Part shown: positions 47,297 through 55,270 of the stretch, piece by piece | How positions within the stretch are numbered: position 1 is the stretch's first letter | Layout: each line of letters starts with the position of its first letter | Assembly: GCF_041260665.1 (NCBI RefSeq) | Contig: NZ_JBGCCT010000030.1 | Coordinates: forward strand, 85,236 to 149,235 | From: Catenulispora sp. GP43 | Lineage (GTDB): Bacteria; Actinomycetota; Actinomycetes; Streptomycetales; Catenulisporaceae | Length of the DNA: 64,000 nucleotides | Reading direction: 5' to 3' | Program-made: the position numbers and the translations under genes | Notes under the pieces: model-generated | Databases searched by the model: none | The model's input: only the letters and a program-made list of their open reading frames with translations | Told to the model about the DNA's origin: nothing

Positions 47297-48733
47297 ATGA
47301 CCGCAGGTATAGACCCCGAACGCATGCGCCTGGTCCTGGCGACGCTGGCCGAGCTCAGCGACCTTCCGCTGGACCACCCGCAGGCCGTCGAGCTGCGCAG
47401 GGCGACCTCCGACGTCTACCGGGAGGTCAAGCGCCGCCGCCGTCAGGAGAGCCGGACGGCGAAGACCACCAACGACCGCGCCGTCACGGAGCGCACCGCG
47501 ACGGGCGCCGCGAGCCGGATCGACGACGAGACCCAGGGCCTGCAGCTCGCCAGCGGAACCACCGGCGCCATCGCCGGGATCCTCGAGCGCCCGCGCTCCT
47601 GCTACATCTGCAAGACCCGCTACGTCGAGGTCGACGCGTTCTACCACCAGCTGTGCCAGAGCTGCGCGGCCGAGAACCGCTCCCGCCGCGACGCCCGCAC
47701 CGACCTGACCGGCCGCCGCGCGCTGCTGACCGGCGGCCGCGCGAAGATCGGGATGTACATCGCCCTGCGCCTGCTGCGCGACGGCGCGCACACCACGATC
47801 ACCACCCGCTTCCCCAACGACGCGATCCGCCGCTTCACCGCGATGCCGGACAGCCACGAGTGGCTGCACCGACTGCACATCGTCGGCCTCGACCTGCGCG
47901 ACCCGTCCCAGGTCATCGCCCTGGCCGAGGAGACGAGCGCGGCCGGACCGCTGGACATCCTGATCAACAACGCCGCGCAGACGGTCCGCCGCTCCCCCCA
48001 CGCCTACAAGGAGCTGATCGACGCCGAGGACGCACCACCGCCCCCCGGCGAACTCCCCGGCGTGACCACCCTCGGACGCTTCGACCTGAGCCGCCAACCG
48101 ATGCTGCCCGCCCAGGGCACCCCGCACCGCGCGAAGCTCAGCGCCCAAGCCCTGACCGCCCTCGCCCTGACCTCAGGCTCCGCCACCGCCGCCCTCATCG
48201 AAGCGGGCACCGCGATCGACGCCGGCGGCCTGGTCCCGGACCTGGACGAAGCCAACAGCTGGAGCCACAAGATCCAGGAGGTGGACCCGATCGAACTCCT
48301 GGAGGTCCAACTCTGCAACGTGACGGCCCCCTTCATCCTGGTCAGCCGCCTCCGCGCAGCCATGGCCGCCTCCCCCGCCCGCCGCAAGTACGTGGTCAAC
48401 GTCTCCGCGATGGAAGGCCAATTCGCCCGCGGCTACAAAGGCCCCGGCCACCCCCACACCAACATGGCCAAAGCCGCCCTCAACATGCTGACCCGCACCA
48501 GCGCCCGCGAAATGCTGGACCAGGACGGCATCCTGATGACGGCAGTGGACACCGGCTGGATCACCGACGAACGCCCCCACCCCGAAAAGACCCGCCTCCA
48601 CGACGCCGGCTTCCACGCCCCCCTCGACCTGGTCGACGGCGCCGCACGCGTCTACGACCCGGTGGTCCGCGGGGAGGCGGGGGAGGATCTGTTCGGCGTC
48701 TTCCTCAAGGATTACCGGCCGCATCCGTGGTGA
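47297..48733 (+). CDS. SDR-family oxidoreductase with N-terminal four-Cys motif
   Basis: 478 residues from the ATG at 47297 (GGAAGG just upstream). The first 100 residues are helical and charged. C102-x2-C105 and C120-x2-C123 form a probable zinc site. The SDR domain follows: LLTGGRAKIGMYIALRLL (TGxxxxIG), DILINNAAQT (NNA), and VVNVSAMEGQF for the catalytic Ser region. Where Tyr of YxxxK is expected the sequence is HTNMAKAAL, so Thr replaces Tyr while Lys is kept. A long insertion (about 235-320) separates the motifs. The altered active site suggests a non-classical or non-enzymatic role. Confidence 0.8.
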   Translation: MTAGIDPERMRLVLATLAELSDLPLDHPQAVELRRATSDVYREVKRRRRQESRTAKTTNDRAVTERTATGAASRIDDETQGLQLASGTTGAIAGILERPRSCYICKTRYVEVDAFYHQLCQSCAAENRSRRDARTDLTGRRALLTGGRAKIGMYIALRLLRDGAHTTITTRFPNDAIRRFTAMPDSHEWLHRLHIVGLDLRDPSQVIALAEETSAAGPLDILINNAAQTVRRSPHAYKELIDAEDAPPPPGELPGVTTLGRFDLSRQPMLPAQGTPHRAKLSAQALTALALTSGSATAALIEAGTAIDAGGLVPDLDEANSWSHKIQEVDPIELLEVQLCNVTAPFILVSRLRAAMAASPARRKYVVNVSAMEGQFARGYKGPGHPHTNMAKAALNMLTRTSAREMLDQDGILMTAVDTGWITDERPHPEKTRLHDAGFHAPLDLVDGAARVYDPVVRGEAGEDLFGVFLKDYRPHPW

Positions 48734-48831
48734 GGCCGGAACCATCGCACGGTTCTGGACCTCAGGTGCGCGAAGCTACCTGATATCAGGCACGTGACGG
48801 GCACGCGGCCCCGAACGGCCCCGTAACGCAA

Positions 48832-48870
48832 AGAACCCTGGTCCGGGAAAAACCTCCCGACCAGGGTTCT
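48832..48870. terminator. Strong hairpin terminator between the SDR gene and tRNA-Ala
   Basis: Perfect 12-bp arms AGAACCCTGGTC (48832-48843) and GACCAGGGTTCT (48859-48870) with an inner GGG/CCC. It is 18 bases past the 3' end of the minus-strand tRNA and can also stop plus-strand readthrough. A separate palindrome, CCTGATATCAGG, lies at 48779-48790. Confidence 0.8.
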
Positions 48871-48888
48871 AACTATTCATACCTTCAG

Positions 48889-48961
48889 TGGAGCCAAGGG
48901 GACTCGAACCCCTAACCCCCTGCTTGCAAAGCAGGTGCGCTACCAATTGCGCCATGGCCCC
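48889..48961 (-). tRNA. tRNA-Ala (anticodon UGC)
   Basis: 73 bases. Acceptor arms GGGGCCA and TGGCTCC pair with one G-U; the D arm is GCGCAATTGGTAGCGC, and the anticodon stem CTGCT/AGCAG holds loop TTTGCAA with anticodon TGC. The T arm is GGGGTTCGAGTCCCC. The 3' CCA is not encoded. tRNA-Ala next to a DLW-39 gene is a conserved actinobacterial arrangement, from memory. Confidence 0.97.
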
Positions 48962-49041
48962 GTTAGAGCGGTCCGCCTCCCGAACCCGGAAGACGGACCG
49001 TGCCCCGGCTCTAGCTGCCGAGGAAGCCGGATGAGCGGTTC

Positions 49042-49167
49042 TCAGGCCGAGGGAACCGGGTCGGTCGCCTCGGTCCAGAGGTCCTGCTCCGACTTGTCGG
49101 ACTGGACCTGCCGGTAGACCAGCAGACCGCCGATGGCAGCCACAGCGAGCAGAAGCAGTTTCTTCAC
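49042..49167 (-). CDS. DLW-39 family small membrane protein
   Basis: A 41-residue protein too short for a usual ORF cut-off. The GTG start at 49167 has GGGAGG 7 bases upstream. It begins VKKLLLLAVAAIGGLLVYRQ, one membrane helix, and then carries SEQDLWTEATD, with the Asp-Leu-Trp at about residue 30 that names the family. The C-terminus is short and acidic. The function is unknown; it is conserved in actinobacteria near gyrA and tRNA-Ala genes, as here beside tRNA-Ala. Confidence 0.9.
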   Translation of the reverse strand: MKKLLLLAVAAIGGLLVYRQVQSDKSEQDLWTEATDPVPSA

Positions 49168-49223
49168 GTGGCCACCTCCCTTCTGGTAGACGTCTGTGCC
49201 CCCGAGCTTAACAGCAGCGGGGC

Positions 49224-49253
49224 CTATTAGGAGCTGTGAGCAGTACTACGCAA
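49224..49253 (-). promoter_or_regulatory. Candidate promoter of the DLW-39 gene
   Basis: On the minus strand, TTGCGT (49248-49253) and TAATAG (49224-49229) are 18 bases apart. The -10 is about 56 bases before the start codon. The rest of the 370-bp gap 49168-49537 shows CCTGTCCAG-type short repeats near 49310-49340 and the NlpC terminator hairpin, with no gene that I can support. Confidence 0.45.
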
Positions 49254-49469
49254 AAATGCGGAGCCGTTCCACTCGTCCCGGGTACGGCTGTCTACGCGCA
49301 CTGTCCAGAGCCTGTCCAGAGCCCTGTCCAGGCCCCTGGTCGCCCTTGACCGAGCCTGGACGGCTCCGGCAGCGCGCCGCCGCGGACCCCGCACCTCGCC
49401 GGTGGCGTCCGGCCCGGTTTCGGGGAGAAAGACCAGGCCAGACCCCGTGCCCGCGCGCGGCGCGCAGCG

Positions 49470-49502
49470 GTTCGTCCCGGACCCACACAGACCGGGACGA
49501 AC
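49470..49502 (-). terminator. Hairpin after the NlpC/P60 gene
   Basis: Perfect 11-bp arms GTTCGTCCCGG (49470-49480) and CCGGGACGAAC (49492-49502) with an 11-base loop. It lies 36 bases downstream of the stop of the minus-strand NlpC/P60 gene. Confidence 0.65.
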
Positions 49503-49537
49503 TGGCGCACGCCGCGCACGGACGGGTTAGCGGTGCC

Positions 49538-50647
49538 TCAGGGGCGGGCGTAGGACACCAGCGGCATGGTGCTGACCGCGGCGATCTCGACGTTCGTGCC
49601 CGGGTGCGGCGCGTGGATGACCAGGCCGTTGCCTATGTACAGGCCGACGTGGTCCACGTAGCTGCTGTTCCCGTAGAAGAACACCAGGTCGCCCGGCTGG
49701 GCCGAGGACGCCGGGACGGCCGGCAGCCCCTGCATCTGCGCCGTGGCGGTGCGCGGGATCGATACGCCGGCCGCCTTCCAGGCCGCCTGGGTCAGCCCCG
49801 AGCAGTCGTAGCCGCCCGGGCCGGTCGCGCCGAAGATGTACGGCTTGCCGATCTGCGACTGGGCGAAGGCCACCGCCGCGGCGGCGCGGCCGGACACCGA
49901 CGGGATCGTCACCTTGGTCGAGCCGCTGGAGGAGGAGCCGGACGAGGACGAGCCGGAGGACGACGTCGAGCTCTGCGAAGCCGCCTGGGCGGCCGCCACG
50001 GCCGCGGCGCGCTGCCTGGCCTGCTCGGCCTCCAGCGCGGCCCGCTGCTGCGCCTGCAGCGAGTTCAGCAGCGCCTGGGCCTTGGCCACGTCGCCGTCGT
50101 ACTGCTTCTTGGTCGCCTCGGCGGCCTTGGTCTGCTGGTCCAGCAGCGCCATCTTGGCCGCGGCCTGCCTGGCCTTGGCCGCCAGGTCCGCCTTCTGCTG
50201 TGCCAGCAGGGTCAGCGTGTCGGCGTTGTTGGCCTGGACGCGGCCGACGGTGGCCGACATCTCCATCATGGTGGAGGGGTCGGCCTGCATCATCACCTGC
50301 AGGGTGGGGTCCATGCCGCCGCTGCGGTACTGCTCAGCGGCCAGTCCGCCGAGGCGGGTGCGGGTCTGGTCCATGGTCGCCTGCTCGGCGGTGATCTGCC
50401 GGTTGATGCCGTCGACCTGCTGCTGCAGCTTCGCCTGGGCGTCCTGGGCGGCGTTGTAGGCCTCGTCGGCGGAGGCTTCCTGCTGGTAGAGCTTGTTGAG
50501 CTGGTCGTTGACCTGCGCGATGGTGGGCTGCGGGTCGGCGTTGGCGACGCTGGGCACCAGGACCATGGTCCCGGCCGCGGCCGCGCCGAGGGCCAGCTTG
50601 GTGTACTTCGGGGCACGCGGACGACGATGTCGGGCGGTGACAGTCAT
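49538..50647 (-). CDS. Secreted NlpC/P60 peptidoglycan hydrolase
   Basis: 369 residues. A signal peptide (basic start, hydrophobic 18-32, ANA cleavage near 35-37) precedes a long coiled coil at about 42-222 rich in Gln/Ala. A Ser/Gly linker (225-245) joins it to the NlpC/P60 domain (255-369). Catalytic residues: C282 in YDCSGL, H333 in VDHVGLY and H345 in VIHAP. It cleaves peptide stems of peptidoglycan, as in RipA-type cell-separation enzymes; the coiled coil probably inhibits or localises it. The ATG at 50647 has only a weak site, and a c-di-AMP riboswitch lies upstream. Confidence 0.92.
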   Translation of the reverse strand: MTVTARHRRPRAPKYTKLALGAAAAGTMVLVPSVANADPQPTIAQVNDQLNKLYQQEASADEAYNAAQDAQAKLQQQVDGINRQITAEQATMDQTRTRLGGLAAEQYRSGGMDPTLQVMMQADPSTMMEMSATVGRVQANNADTLTLLAQQKADLAAKARQAAAKMALLDQQTKAAEATKKQYDGDVAKAQALLNSLQAQQRAALEAEQARQRAAAVAAAQAASQSSTSSSGSSSSGSSSSGSTKVTIPSVSGRAAAAVAFAQSQIGKPYIFGATGPGGYDCSGLTQAAWKAAGVSIPRTATAQMQGLPAVPASSAQPGDLVFFYGNSSYVDHVGLYIGNGLVIHAPHPGTNVEIAAVSTMPLVSYARP

Positions 50648-50678
50648 GCGAGCTTCTGGGCTCCATCTCCTCCTTGTC

Positions 50679-50862
50679 CGCCTACCGGGTTAGCTGACGG
50701 ATTCGGACTGAAGAAGTAGCCCTACGGTCGCACGCGCACACACGACGGCGAGTGCACGCCGACCGATTCACCCCACTGGCGCCACCCTCGCTTACCGCTC
50801 GGGCCGCGCCGACGAACCTGGTTCCCCGGCTCCGCGACGGGCGCGGACTCGGCGGTGCCTCG
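50679..50862 (-). ncRNA. ydaO/yuaA (c-di-AMP) riboswitch
   Basis: Read on the minus strand, the sequence has the hallmark blocks of the ydaO aptamer in order: GCCGAGTCCGCGCCC, GGGGAACCAGGTTCG, GGGGTGAATCGG and, at the 3' end, TCCGAATCCGTCAGCTAACC followed by CGGTAGGCGG. This class binds cyclic di-AMP and in actinobacteria sits before resuscitation-promoting factors and NlpC/P60 hydrolases, usually turning expression off when ligand is high. It ends about 30 bases before the NlpC/P60 start. Confidence 0.9.
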
Positions 50863-51021
50863 ACGCCCGGTACCTGCTGGCCCGTTGGGAGCGGCGAAGC
50901 CCTGTGGACGTTAGTCACCGGCGGCCTGCCTAACAAGCGACAAGTCCATGATTCGTTCAGCGAACGCTTAGATACCGGCCACCCTTCGGGCAGGGTCGGA
51001 AACCGGCTGTATACGAAGAAG

Positions 51022-51060
51022 AAGGCCCAGACGCTCCCGTTTCGGGGGCGACCTGGGCCT
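51022..51060 (-). terminator. Intrinsic terminator of the PH-domain gene
   Basis: AGGCCCAG (51023-51030) pairs with CTGGGCCT (51053-51060), enclosing a second stem (51032-51039 with 51043-51050, one G-U). On the minus strand it is followed by a T-rich TTCTTCTTCG, giving a good rho-independent terminator 18 bases after the stop. Confidence 0.85.
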
Positions 51061-51077
51061 CGGACACGGATGTCCGG

Positions 51078-51869
51078 TTAGTGGAAAAAGCGAATCCTGC
51101 GACGTTTGTTGCCCGCCGTTGTGACGTCGGTCTCAAACGCCCGCTCGCCCTTGGCATCACGGAAAGACCGCACGTTGAGCATGGCCGCGTTCACAGGGTG
51201 TGCCTTGTCGTCATCTGCCGGACTCTTCACGGATACCGGAGGCATGACGATCTCGACCGGTTCGCCGTTCATGTCCGGCAGGACCGCGCCGACGATGCGC
51301 ACCTCCTGCGGATCCTTCGGACCGGACTTGGCGCCCGGGCCGTACAACAGGTTGCTGATCTCCAGCCAGGTCTGCTCCACGTGCGAGATGTAGTCCAGGC
51401 CGCGCTTGCCCAGCGGCGCGTCGCCCACGGCCTTGGCGTTGAACCGCCCGTAGCCCAGGATCCGGCCGAGCAGGTCCCGCTCCACGCGCATGTCGTTCAC
51501 CTTGCCCAACGGCAGCGCGTCGAAGGACCGGGTGATCACCCCGTGGGTGTGCAGGATCCGCTTGTTGGTCACTATCAGCAGGTCCTGGTTCCACACCGCG
51601 AGGTTCCAGAACATATAGAGGAAGGCGATACCGGCTACCGCCCAGGCTCCGAGCCGCAGCTTGCCGGCGTCCGGCACGGAGAAGATGTCGATGCCCATCG
51701 CGGCGACCGCCGCGGCGACCGCGATCAGCACCGGGATGATGATCGCGGCCAGGTGATGTCGTACCGCTATGACCAGTCGCTCGCCCGGCACGAGGTACCG
51801 CTTGGCACGGTCCTCGAGCTCGGGCCGGAGCAACATCCGGCCGTACAGCGGTGGTGATGAGTCGGACAC
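51078..51869 (-). CDS. Membrane protein with bacterial PH (YdbS/bPH2-like) domain
   Basis: 263 residues, GTG start. Two membrane helices (about 40-60, LAAIIIPVLIAVAAAVAAMG, and 75-94) are followed by a bPH-type domain: DLLIVTNKRILHTHGVITR, then DALPLGKVNDMRVERDLLGR. The motif TNKRhhxxxGhhxR is the usual mark of the YdbS/DUF304 family. The C-terminal 90 residues are charged and extend beyond the domain. The function of these proteins is poorly known; a membrane scaffold or lipid-binding role is usually supposed. Upstream on the same strand is a 54-residue membrane protein. Confidence 0.85.
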   Translation of the reverse strand: MSDSSPPLYGRMLLRPELEDRAKRYLVPGERLVIAVRHHLAAIIIPVLIAVAAAVAAMGIDIFSVPDAGKLRLGAWAVAGIAFLYMFWNLAVWNQDLLIVTNKRILHTHGVITRSFDALPLGKVNDMRVERDLLGRILGYGRFNAKAVGDAPLGKRGLDYISHVEQTWLEISNLLYGPGAKSGPKDPQEVRIVGAVLPDMNGEPVEIVMPPVSVKSPADDDKAHPVNAAMLNVRSFRDAKGERAFETDVTTAGNKRRRIRFFH

Positions 51870-51890
51870 GTCGGGATACCGTCTGCCCGA

Positions 51891-52055
51891 TCAGCTTGCG
51901 ACGAGGTTGTGGAACGTGTCGCCGAGCGTCTTGCCGACGCTGGCCACCCAGTTCAAGGCCCCTTGGACCAGGTTGCCCGCGCCTGACGGGTTCTGGACCA
52001 CGAAGTAGATCAAGAAGAGCACGATGCCCCACTGCACGGCCGGCTTGAGTTTCAC
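51891..52055 (-). CDS. Small hydrophobic protein, 54 residues
   Basis: A short gene from a GTG at 52055, with AAGGGG about 9 bases upstream. It reads VKLKPAVQWGIVLFLIYFVV, a single membrane helix, then NPSGAGNLVQGALNWVASVG and a charged end. It is separated by 21 bases from the PH-domain gene and probably shares its transcript. I recall similar about 55-residue proteins conserved in actinobacteria before the same PH protein, but no function is known. Confidence 0.8.
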   Translation of the reverse strand: MKLKPAVQWGIVLFLIYFVVQNPSGAGNLVQGALNWVASVGKTLGDTFHNLVAS

Positions 52056-52268
52056 GTCAGATCCCCTTCATCTGGACGGTCGAGGTGCCGCGCGACCGGA
52101 AGTCAGCATCATGCGAAGCGTTCCCGGTTCACTCCTACCTAACAGCTTCCCCACTGTGTCAAAGCCTAGCCGGGGCAACGGGTTTTGATGTGGTCCAGCG
52201 CCAAGGCTGGCGATAACGACTCAGTGGACTTCTGCGTCAGGAGGCACACAAAGCAAGCATTCCCCGGC

Positions 52269-52274
52269 TAGGTT
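52269..52274 (+). promoter_or_regulatory. Candidate leaderless -10 of the pnt operon
   Basis: TAGGTT fits TAnnnT and ends 6 bases before the pntAA ATG, which would make the ATG the first transcribed bases. No Shine-Dalgarno sequence precedes the ATG. A matching -35 is not clear. The gap 52056-52280 otherwise contains no feature that I can support. Confidence 0.5.
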
Positions 52275-52280
52275 GATCGC

Positions 52281-53399
52281 ATGCAGATCGGTGTCTTGAC
52301 CGAAACCGCCCCATTTGAGCGCCGGGTGGCGCTCACCCCCGACTCCGCGGGACGCCTGATCACGGCAGGTCACAGCGTGTACGTCCAGTCCGGCGCGGGC
52401 CAGGGGGCCGCCGAGGACGACGACGCCTACCGCGCCGCGGGCGCCATGATCGCCGGGAGTCCGGAAGAAATCTTGGGGAACATCGATCTCTTAACCGCTG
52501 TCGGACAGCTGGACCAGCAGACCGCGGCGAAGCTCAAGCCGGGCACCGCGGTGATCGGACTGTCCTCCCCCAAGGACGGCCGCGGCCCGGCCGGCGTCCT
52601 GGTCGGCCGGCACGCCAGCTTCTTCGCCCTGGAACTGCTCCCCCGCATCACCCGCGCGCAGTCGATGGACGCCTTGTCCTCCCAGGCGATGGTGGCCGGC
52701 TACCGCGCGGGGCTGATCGCCGCCGAGCGGCTGCCGCGCTTCTTCCCGCTCTTGATGACCGCGGCCGGAACCGTTCCGCCGGCCAGGGTCGTGGTCCTGG
52801 GCGCCGGCGTGGCCGGGCTGCAGGCGATCGCCACGGCCAAGCGGCTCGGCGCGGTCGTGGAGGCCTACGACGTGCGCGCCGCGGCGGCCGAGGAGATCCG
52901 CTCGCTGGGCGCCAAGTCGATCACGTTGGACGTGGAAAGTCAGACCGCTGCCAGCGGCGGCTACGCCAGCGAGCAGGCCGCCGACGCGGCCGACCGGCAA
53001 CGTAAAGCCCTGACTCCCTACGTGGCCGCCGCCGACGTGGTGATCACCACCGCGGCGGTCCCGGGACGGCCGGCGCCGCTGCTGGTCACCGCGGCGATGG
53101 TGGAGACGATGCGCCCCGGCTCGGTAATCGTCGACCTGGCCGCGGACAACCCGAACGGCGGCAACTGCGAGGTGTCGCGCCCCGGCGAGGACGTCCGGCA
53201 CCACGGCGTGCTGGTCCACGGCGGCCGCAACGTCCCCAGCCAGCTGGCCGCGCACGCCTCCCGGCTGTACGGCGCGAACATGGCGGCGTTCATCCTGGCC
53301 ATGTGCCAGGACGGAGTGCTTTTATCAACTCCCGAGGACATCGCCGGCGACGAGATCGCCGCCGCCTGCTGCGTGCTGCTGAAGGGTGAGTTCAGATGA
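52281..53399 (+). CDS. pntAA: NAD(P) transhydrogenase alpha subunit, part 1 (NAD-binding)
   Basis: 372 residues. The N-terminal lobe has the alanine dehydrogenase/transhydrogenase start (IGVLTETAPFERRVALTPDS). The NAD-binding domain has VVVLGAGVAGLQAIATAKRL, and DVRAAAAEEIRSLGA follows; ITRAQSMDALSSQ is the RQD-loop region contacting the NADP subunit. It forms domain I of the proton-translocating transhydrogenase, which passes hydride from NADH to NADP+ using the proton gradient. In actinobacteria the alpha subunit is split in two, as here. The stop overlaps the next start (ATGA). Confidence 0.95.
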   Translation: MQIGVLTETAPFERRVALTPDSAGRLITAGHSVYVQSGAGQGAAEDDDAYRAAGAMIAGSPEEILGNIDLLTAVGQLDQQTAAKLKPGTAVIGLSSPKDGRGPAGVLVGRHASFFALELLPRITRAQSMDALSSQAMVAGYRAGLIAAERLPRFFPLLMTAAGTVPPARVVVLGAGVAGLQAIATAKRLGAVVEAYDVRAAAAEEIRSLGAKSITLDVESQTAASGGYASEQAADAADRQRKALTPYVAAADVVITTAAVPGRPAPLLVTAAMVETMRPGSVIVDLAADNPNGGNCEVSRPGEDVRHHGVLVHGGRNVPSQLAAHASRLYGANMAAFILAMCQDGVLLSTPEDIAGDEIAAACCVLLKGEFR

Positions 53400-53770
53400 G
53401 TTCCACAGCGTGGTTGACGGTCTTCGTGCTGGCCGTCTTCCTCGGCTTCGAGGTCATCTCGAAGGTCTCCTCGATCCTGCACACCCCGCTGATGTCCGGC
53501 GCCAACGCGGTGCACGGCGTGATCCTGGTCGGCGCGATCATCGCCACCGGGTCCACGACCGACAACGTGCAGCTGGCGCTCGGGCTGCTGGCGATCGTGA
53601 TGGCCACGGTCAACATGGTGGGCGGGTTCACCGTCACCGACCGGATGCTGGGGATGTTCGCGAAACCCAAGCGGGCGCCGGGTGATCCGGGAGCGTCCGG
53701 TACTTCCGGTAGCGCGGCTGGCCCCTCTGCTTCCACTTCTTCCTCTTCTTCCGGGGAGGCCGGCAAGTGA
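53396..53770 (+). CDS. pntAB: NAD(P) transhydrogenase alpha subunit, part 2 (membrane)
   Basis: 124 residues with about three to four membrane helices: VFVLAVFLGFEVISKVSSIL, SGANAVHGVILVGAII, and LGLLAIVMATVNMVGGFTVT. HTPLMSGANAVHG is the conserved membrane-subunit motif, whose helix lines the proton path. The end is a Ser/Gly/Ala-rich low-complexity tail unusual for the family. It overlaps the neighbours on both sides. Confidence 0.95.
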   Translation: MSSTAWLTVFVLAVFLGFEVISKVSSILHTPLMSGANAVHGVILVGAIIATGSTTDNVQLALGLLAIVMATVNMVGGFTVTDRMLGMFAKPKRAPGDPGASGTSGSAAGPSASTSSSSSGEAGK

Positions 53771-55155
53771 GCAGCGCCTGGAGGGACACCGCGTACCTCA
53801 TCGCGGGGATCTGCTTCATCCTCACCCTCAAGGGCCTGTCGGCGCCGCGCACCGCGCGCATGGGGACCCTCATCGGGTCCTGCGGCGCCGCGCTGGCGGT
53901 GATCGTCGCCCTGACCACGCCGCACCTGAAGCACCTGGGGCTGATCATCGGCGCGATCGTGGTCGGCGCCGCGATCGGCCTGCCGACCGCCCGGCAGGTG
54001 CGGATGACCGCGATGCCGCAGCTGGTCGCGCTGTTCAACGGCGTCGGCGGCGGAGCGGCGGCGCTGGTGGCCGCCGTGGAGTTCCTGCGGCCCGGCAAGG
54101 GGATCGAGCACGCGGCCACCGCGGACCTGGCGGCGACCGCGTTCACCATCCTGGTCGGCGCGGTCTCGTTCTCCGGATCGATGATCACGTTCGCCAAGCT
54201 GCAGGAGCTGATGACGACCCGCCCGGTGGTGCTGCCGGCCGGGCGCTGGGTGACCATCGGGATCGCGACGGCCTCGGCGCTGTTCGCGGTGCTGCTCGTG
54301 CCGTGGCCGAGCACGGCGCTGATGGTGCTGCTGGCGCTGGTGGCGCTGGTCTTCGGCGTGCTGTTCGTACTGCCGGTGGGCGGCGCGGACGTGCCGATCG
54401 TCATCTCGCTGCTGAACGCCTTCACCGGTCTGTCGGTCGCGGCGAGCGGCTACGTGCTCAGCAACACCCTGCTGGTGATCGCGGGCACGCTGGTCGGCGC
54501 CTCCGGAACGCTGCTGACGCGGATGATGGCCGCGGCCATGGGGCGTCCGCTGACCGGGACGCTGTTCGGGGCGTTCACGGCCACGGCCGGCGCCGCGGCG
54601 GCCGGCGGCGACGGGGCGGCCCGGCCGGTCCGGACGTCCTCGCCGGAGGACGTGGCCATCCTGCTCGGGTACGCGCGCAAGGTGGTCATCGTCCCGGGCT
54701 ACGGACTCGCGGTGGCGCAGGCCCAGCACACCGTGCGGGAGGTGGCGGACCTGCTGACGACGCGCGGGGTGCAGGTGTCGTACGGCATCCACCCGGTCGC
54801 CGGCCGGATGCCGGGGCATATGAACGTGTTGCTGGCCGAGGCGAACGTGCCCTACGAGTCGCTGCTGGAGCTGGAGGCGGCGAACTCGGAACTGGCCTCG
54901 GCGGACGTGGCGGTGGTGATCGGCGCCAACGACGTGGTGAACCCGGCGGCGCGGCAGCCGACCGGCTCCCCGATCTCGGGGATGCCGATCCTGAACGTGG
55001 ACCAGGCGCAGCAGGTGGTGTTCTGCAAGCGCTCGATGCGCCCGGGGTTCGCCGGGGTCGAGAACGAGTTGCTGTACGCGCAGAACACGTCCCTGTTGTT
55101 CGGGGACGCGAAGGAGAGCATGGCGAAGGTGCTGGCGGCGCTGAAGGCGCAGTGA
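53767..55155 (+). CDS. pntB: NAD(P) transhydrogenase beta subunit (membrane and NADP-binding)
   Basis: 462 residues from a GTG overlapping the pntAB stop. About nine membrane helices cover 1-260; PQLVALFNGVGGGAAALVA is the conserved proton-path helix with its Asn/Gly motif. The NADP-binding domain III begins near 285: VIVPGYGLAVAQAQHTVRE, YGIHPVAGRMPGHMNVLLAE, GANDVVNPAA and KRSM. Together the three genes make a complete Re/Si-specific transhydrogenase that supplies NADPH. A long terminator hairpin follows. Confidence 0.95.
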   Translation: MSSAWRDTAYLIAGICFILTLKGLSAPRTARMGTLIGSCGAALAVIVALTTPHLKHLGLIIGAIVVGAAIGLPTARQVRMTAMPQLVALFNGVGGGAAALVAAVEFLRPGKGIEHAATADLAATAFTILVGAVSFSGSMITFAKLQELMTTRPVVLPAGRWVTIGIATASALFAVLLVPWPSTALMVLLALVALVFGVLFVLPVGGADVPIVISLLNAFTGLSVAASGYVLSNTLLVIAGTLVGASGTLLTRMMAAAMGRPLTGTLFGAFTATAGAAAAGGDGAARPVRTSSPEDVAILLGYARKVVIVPGYGLAVAQAQHTVREVADLLTTRGVQVSYGIHPVAGRMPGHMNVLLAEANVPYESLLELEAANSELASADVAVVIGANDVVNPAARQPTGSPISGMPILNVDQAQQVVFCKRSMRPGFAGVENELLYAQNTSLLFGDAKESMAKVLAALKAQ

Positions 55156-55182
55156 GGCTTTCGCGAGTTTCGCGGGTTTCGG

Positions 55183-55222
55183 AAACGCCTGTGGGGCCGG
55201 AGAACCGGCCCCACAGGCGTTT
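55183..55222. terminator. Long bidirectional terminator after pntB
   Basis: A perfect 18-bp stem: 55183-55200 pairs with 55205-55222 around the loop AGAA. Flanking A- and T-runs on both sides let it act for pntB and for the convergent upp gene. Confidence 0.92.
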
Positions 55223-55270
55223 TGGCTTTCGTATTCGCCTTCCTACAGGCGTCTTCGCCTTCCTGACTTC

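Noticed and set aside
48779..48790. 12-bp palindrome CCTGATATCAGG as an operator
   Set aside because: It lies after a stop codon and before a terminator, with no promoter nearby; a regulatory role cannot be supported.
50334..50666. Frame starting MEPRSSHDC before the NlpC/P60 gene
   Set aside because: It overlaps the signal peptide and coiled-coil coding region in another frame, and its sequence looks like a shadow.
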